64,000 bases of DNA. Source: Streptococcus mitis bv. 2 str. SK95 (GTDB taxonomy: Bacteria > Bacillota > Bacilli > Lactobacillales > Streptococcaceae). Below the pieces are notes generated by a model. That model saw only the letters and a program-made list of their open reading frames with translations, was not told where the DNA came from and ran no database searches. The translations under genes and the position numbers were made by a program. Each line of letters begins with the position of its first letter. Position 1 is the stretch's first letter. This document shows, piece by piece, positions 62,163 to 64,000 of this stretch. The stretch is taken from positions 1-64,000 of the forward strand of contig NZ_AFUB01000015.1 of assembly GCF_000222705.1 (NCBI RefSeq). Reading direction: 5' to 3'.

Positions 62163-63137
62163 ATGAAAACACGTATTACAGAATTATTGAACATTGATTA
62201 TCCTATTTTTCAAGGAGGAATGGCCTGGGTTGCGGATGGTGACTTGGCTGGTGCGGTATCAAAAGCTGGTGGTCTGGGAATTATCGGTGGTGGAAATGCA
62301 CCTAAAGAGGTCGTAAAGGCTAATATCGATAAAATCAAATTACTTACGGACAAACCTTTTGGTGTCAACATCATGCTCTTGTCACCTTTTGTAGAAGACA
62401 TCGTTGATCTCGTGATTGAAGAAGGGGTCAAGGTGGTTACAACTGGTGCAGGAAATCCAAGTAAATACATGACTCGTTTCCATGATGCAGGAATTACAGT
62501 TATTCCTGTTGTTCCAAGTGTTGCTTTGGCAAAACGCATGGAAAAAATTGGTGCAGATGCAGTTATTGCAGAAGGAATGGAAGCCGGTGGACATATTGGT
62601 AAATTAACAACGATGACCTTGGTACGTCAAGTTGCTGCAGCTGTTTCAATTCCGGTTATCGCAGCTGGAGGAATTGCGGACGGTGAAGGTGTCGCTGCAG
62701 GCTTTATGCTTGGTGCAGAGGCCGTTCAAGTCGGTACGCGTTTCGTAGTAGCTAAGGAATCTAACGCCCATCCAAAATACAAGGAAAAAATCTTAAAAGC
62801 GCGTGATATCGATACGACTATTTCAGCTCAACACTTTGGACATGCTGTTCGTGCCATTAAAAATCAGTTGACACGTGACTTTGAACAGGCTGAAAAAGAT
62901 GCCTTTAAACAAGAAAATCCAGACTTGGAAATCTTTGAACAAATGGGGGCTGGTGCTCTTGCTAAAGCTGTTGTTCATGGAGATGTAGAAGGTGGATCTG
63001 TCATGGCAGGTCAGATCGCTGGTTTGGTTTCTAAAGAGGAAACTGTCGAAGAAATCCTAAAAGATCTATACTATGGCGCAGCCAAGAAAATTCAAGAAGA
63101 AGCCTCTCGTTGGGCAGGAGTTGTAAGAAATGACTAA
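62163..63137 (+). CDS. fabK: Enoyl-ACP reductase II (FMN)
   Basis: Final reduction in each elongation cycle, the streptococcal alternative to FabI and the reason for intrinsic triclosan tolerance. The 324-residue flavoprotein of the nitronate monooxygenase-like family has IFQGGMAWVADGDLAGAVS, the GLGIIGGGNAP loop, IAEGMEAGGHIG with the catalytic His, and VIAAGGIADGEGVAAGFMLG for FMN binding. It overlaps fabD by 8 bp. Confidence 0.96.
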   Translation: MKTRITELLNIDYPIFQGGMAWVADGDLAGAVSKAGGLGIIGGGNAPKEVVKANIDKIKLLTDKPFGVNIMLLSPFVEDIVDLVIEEGVKVVTTGAGNPSKYMTRFHDAGITVIPVVPSVALAKRMEKIGADAVIAEGMEAGGHIGKLTTMTLVRQVAAAVSIPVIAAGGIADGEGVAAGFMLGAEAVQVGTRFVVAKESNAHPKYKEKILKARDIDTTISAQHFGHAVRAIKNQLTRDFEQAEKDAFKQENPDLEIFEQMGAGALAKAVVHGDVEGGSVMAGQIAGLVSKEETVEEILKDLYYGAAKKIQEEASRWAGVVRND

Positions 63138-64000
63138 AACAGCCTTTCTATTTGCGGGTCAAGGTGCTCAGTATCTAGGGATGGGGCGTGATCTCTATGA
63201 TCGCTATCCTATCGTCAAGGAAACAATTGACCAAGCCAGTCAGGTTTTGGGTTATGACCTTCGTGATTTGATTGATAAGGAAGAAGCCAAGTTAAACCAG
63301 ACTCGCTATACGCAACCAGCTATTTTAGCGACTTCGGTTTCTATTTACCGACTATTGAAAGAAAAGGGCTACCAGCCAGATATGGTAGCAGGATTGTCTC
63401 TTGGGGAATATTCTGCTCTTGTAGCAAGTGGTGCCTTGGACTTTGAAGAGGCAGTTGCCTTGGTTGCTAAGCGTGGTGCTTATATGGAAGAGGCTGCACC
63501 TGCAGGCTCTGGAAAGATGGTTGCCGTTCTTAATACTCCAGTTGAAGTGATTGAGGAAGCTTGTGAAACAGCCTCTAAAGTTGGAGTAGTGACTCCAGCT
63601 AACTACAACACCCCAAGCCAAATCGTTATCGGTGGTGAGGTGGCTGCGGTTGACCGCGCAGTTGAACTCTTGCAGGAAGCAGGAGCAAAACGATTGATTC
63701 CTTTAAATGTATCTGGTCCTTTCCATACAGCCCTTCTTGAGCCAGCCAGTCAGCAATTAGCTGGAGCTCTTGAGGGAGTGAGTTTCTCTGATTTTACTTG
63801 CCCACTAGTTGGCAATACGGAAGCTGCTGTTATGGAAAAAGGTCGAATCCAAGAGCTCTTGACGCGTCAGGTGAAAGAACCTGTTCGTTTTTATGAAAGT
63901 ATTGCTGTGATGCAGGATGCTGGGGTAACCAACTTTATTGAAATTGGTCCTGGTAAGGTCCTATCAGGCTTTGTCAAAAAGATTGATAAATCAGCTAAGC
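63130..64000 (+). CDS. fabD: Malonyl CoA-ACP transacylase, 3' partial
   Basis: Loads malonate from CoA onto ACP. About 290 of roughly 306 codons lie in the window; the frame is open to its end. It starts MTKTAFLFAGQGAQYLGMG, with the AGQGAQ motif, and has nucleophile S90 in AGLSLGEYSAL and the catalytic His in GPFHTALLEPAS. The ATG at 63130 overlaps the end of fabK, so the two are coupled. The rest of the fab cluster presumably continues beyond the window. Confidence 0.95.
   Translation, partial: MTKTAFLFAGQGAQYLGMGRDLYDRYPIVKETIDQASQVLGYDLRDLIDKEEAKLNQTRYTQPAILATSVSIYRLLKEKGYQPDMVAGLSLGEYSALVASGALDFEEAVALVAKRGAYMEEAAPAGSGKMVAVLNTPVEVIEEACETASKVGVVTPANYNTPSQIVIGGEVAAVDRAVELLQEAGAKRLIPLNVSGPFHTALLEPASQQLAGALEGVSFSDFTCPLVGNTEAAVMEKGRIQELLTRQVKEPVRFYESIAVMQDAGVTNFIEIGPGKVLSGFVKKIDKSAK

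Overview
The window is from a Mitis-group Streptococcus, close to S. pneumoniae and most like S. mitis. The evidence is the gene order (aliA next to the capsule locus, then pbp1a-recU-ypsA-gpsB-rnpB, mapZ, gnd-ritR, a choline-binding protein, the mevalonate operon, liaFSR, tig, and the fab cluster), YSIRK signals with LPxTG anchors, a choline-binding repeat protein, and a PBP1A with the NTGY block typical of mosaic or commensal alleles. I saw no tRNA genes, rRNA genes, CRISPR array or intact insertion sequence.

Region 1 (1-8985) is the 3' end of a capsule locus. AT-rich serotype-specific genes come first: a wzy-like polymerase cut by the window edge, a family-4 glycosyltransferase and a wzx flippase. 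Then come ugd, a decayed UDP-galactopyranose mutase gene (glf) and rmlACB. rmlD lies on the opposite strand, convergent with rmlB across a shared terminator, which differs from the co-directional rmlACBD of most pneumococcal loci. aliA (9228-11213) follows behind a strong promoter with CodY-like boxes.

Region 2 (11350-26480) is the most unusual. Two giant cell-wall-anchored glycan-degrading proteins stand side by side, each with a candidate CcpA (cre) site just upstream. The first is a GH101 endo-alpha-N-acetylgalactosaminidase with an apparently complete trypsin/V8-like serine protease domain (H179, D236, S307) near its N-terminus. That domain is bracketed by an 18-bp direct repeat whose copies are 795 bp (265 codons) apart, as expected for an in-frame module insertion. 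The second is a 2774-residue protein joining a GH20 and a GH84 catalytic domain with several F5/8-type carbohydrate-binding modules. The two share C-terminal wall-spanning repeats. Together they look like a catabolite-repressed surface system for stripping mucin and glycoprotein O-glycans and possibly cutting the exposed peptide.

Region 3 (26600-45250) is mostly core: pbp1a-recU, divergent ypsA-gpsB-rnpB-ypsC, mapZ, gnd-ritR, one choline-binding protein, the translationally coupled mevalonate operon, liaFSR with an AlkD-like gene, and tig.

Region 4 (45260-64000) is core: recD2-lepB-rnhC (minus strand), zapA-cvpA-mutS2, a glycine riboswitch controlling an AgcS symporter, an AhpD-like protein, a TDT-family transporter, serS with a T-box leader, lysC with a DUF956 gene, and the start of the type II fatty-acid synthesis cluster (fabM, fabT, fabH, acpP, fabK, fabD), which runs off the end. 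Functional calls rest on reading motifs and on remembered family knowledge; no database search was run.
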